Positions 14,164-14,881 of a stretch of DNA of 14,881 nucleotides are shown here, piece by piece. Where the stretch lies: NCBI GenBank assembly GCA_937127205.1, contig CAKZLS010000377.1, positions 1-14,881 of the forward strand, read 5' to 3'. Within the stretch, counting starts at the first letter, position 1. The number at the start of each line of letters is the position of its first letter. This DNA is from an uncultured Rhodospirillales bacterium. GTDB lineage: Bacteria; Pseudomonadota; Alphaproteobacteria; Rhodospirillales; Defluviicoccaceae. The position numbers were made by a program, and so were the translations under genes. The notes under the pieces were generated by a model. It made no database searches. It had not been told where the DNA came from and saw only the letters and a program-made list of their open reading frames with translations.

Positions 14164-14881
14164 ATGTCCCGCCTGATCCTTGAAAACATAAGCAAGACGG
14201 TTGGCAGGGAAAACCACATTCGCGACGTTAGTCTTGAATTGGATCCGGGCGCGCCGGTGGTTCTGCTGGGCCGGACGCTGGCGGGTAAAACTACGTTAAT
14301 CCGGCTGATGGCCGGGCTCGACCGGCCGAGTGGCGGACGGGTTGTGATGGATGGCCAGGATGTCACCAACATGCCCGTGCGCCGGCGCAACGTCGCCATG
14401 GTCTATCAACAGTTCATCAACTACCCCTCGTTCACCGTCTACGAGAACATCGCGGCGCCGCTCCGGCGCGCGGGTCTCGACAAACGCGACATCGACCGCA
14501 AGGTTCGCGAGACCGCGGAAACGCTTCGCATTACCGCTCTGCTCAAGCGCCTGCCGGGCGAGCTTTCAGGCGGACAGCAACAGCGGACCGCGCTGGCCCG
14601 GGCGCTGGTCAAGGAAGCGGACCTGCTTCTGCTCGACGAGCCGCTGATCAATCTCGACTACAAGCTCCGCGAGGAACTGCGCGGCGAACTGCAATCCATC
14701 TTCAGCGGCCGCGACGCGGTCGTCGTCTATGCCACCACCGAACCGCTGGAAGCGCTTATGCTTCAAGGCAGCACGGTGGTGATGTTCGAAGGCGAGGTCC
14801 TGCAGGTGGGCCCCACGCTGGACGTCTATCACCAGCCGGCGTCGGTCCGGGTGGGCGACGTGTTCTCGGATCCGCCCATGA
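14164..14881 (+). CDS. glpS: Sugar/polyol ABC importer ATPase, GlpS-like (glycerol), 3' end cut by window edge
   Basis: The first 239 residues of a CUT1-type (MalK/UgpC relative) ATPase; the frame runs past the window end. Walker A is GRTLAGKT (36-43), the Q-loop YQQFINYPS (81-89), the signature LSGGQQQR (134-141) and Walker B LLLLDEP (154-160). Two features separate it from MalK. Walker A has TLAGKT in place of the usual SGSGKS, and the H-loop His is missing, with ATTEPLEAL at 190-198. Both are habitual in the GlpS/GlpT ATPases of the alphaproteobacterial glycerol importer, as I recall the family, so this is not decay. I infer that glpT, permease and binding-protein genes follow beyond the edge. 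ATG 14164 has only a G-rich, weak Shine-Dalgarno (14147-14154). Confidence 0.8.
   Translation, partial: MSRLILENISKTVGRENHIRDVSLELDPGAPVVLLGRTLAGKTTLIRLMAGLDRPSGGRVVMDGQDVTNMPVRRRNVAMVYQQFINYPSFTVYENIAAPLRRAGLDKRDIDRKVRETAETLRITALLKRLPGELSGGQQQRTALARALVKEADLLLLDEPLINLDYKLREELRGELQSIFSGRDAVVVYATTEPLEALMLQGSTVVMFEGEVLQVGPTLDVYHQPASVRVGDVFSDPPM

Overview
The window is dense bacterial DNA: high GC, short gaps between genes, several ATGA start/stop overlaps and Shine-Dalgarno starts. The gene families and the GlpS-like ATPase at the right edge suggest a proteobacterium, most likely an alphaproteobacterium. That placement is inference; there is no rRNA or other marker here. I see no tRNA, rRNA, CRISPR array, intact insertion sequence or transcription-factor gene.

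Left half (1-6854, all minus strand, transcribed right to left). The order of transcription is: a DoxX-family membrane protein, a small cupin protein, an SMP-30/gluconolactonase-type hydrolase, a two-domain VOC (glyoxalase/dioxygenase fold) protein, cytochrome bd-type quinol oxidase subunits I and II (short Q-loop, cyanide-insensitive CIO type), and a GH15 glucoamylase/trehalase-like hydrolase cut by the left edge. Gaps are 39, 28, 10, 92, 4 and 52 bp, so all seven may form one operon. A strong sigma-70-like promoter (TTGAGA-N17-TATGAT, minus strand) lies upstream of doxX. Its -35 box is inside a perfect 7-bp inverted repeat, which is a good operator candidate.

Right half (7098-13874, plus strand, divergent). 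The order is: a DUF3302 (YiaW-like) membrane protein, a HlyD/YiaV-like membrane-fusion protein (ATGA overlap), an 18-codon leader ORF, a type II NADH dehydrogenase fused to a degenerate cyclic-nucleotide-binding-like domain, a DUF4380/aldose-mutarotase-like protein (ATGA overlap), an SDR of the glucose-1-dehydrogenase type, and a GMC-family FAD oxidoreductase. After a 289-bp gap holding a promoter candidate and two long-loop inverted repeats, a GlpS-like (glycerol ABC importer) ATPase starts and runs off the right edge.

How the parts may fit: GH15 would release a free sugar, the mutarotase-like protein would act on its anomers, the SDR and GMC proteins would oxidise it, and the SMP-30 protein would open the lactone. 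Electrons would enter the quinone pool through NDH-2 (and perhaps the GMC enzyme) and leave to oxygen through the CIO-type bd oxidase. None of these dehydrogenases or oxidases is expected to pump protons (bd oxidase moves charge only modestly), so this would be a fast, poorly coupled sugar-burning chain. Each family call rests on visible motifs; the assembled pathway is inference. The most notable observations are this combined module, the NDH-2/cNMP-like fusion with its coupled leader ORF, and the promoter/operator in the divergent region.
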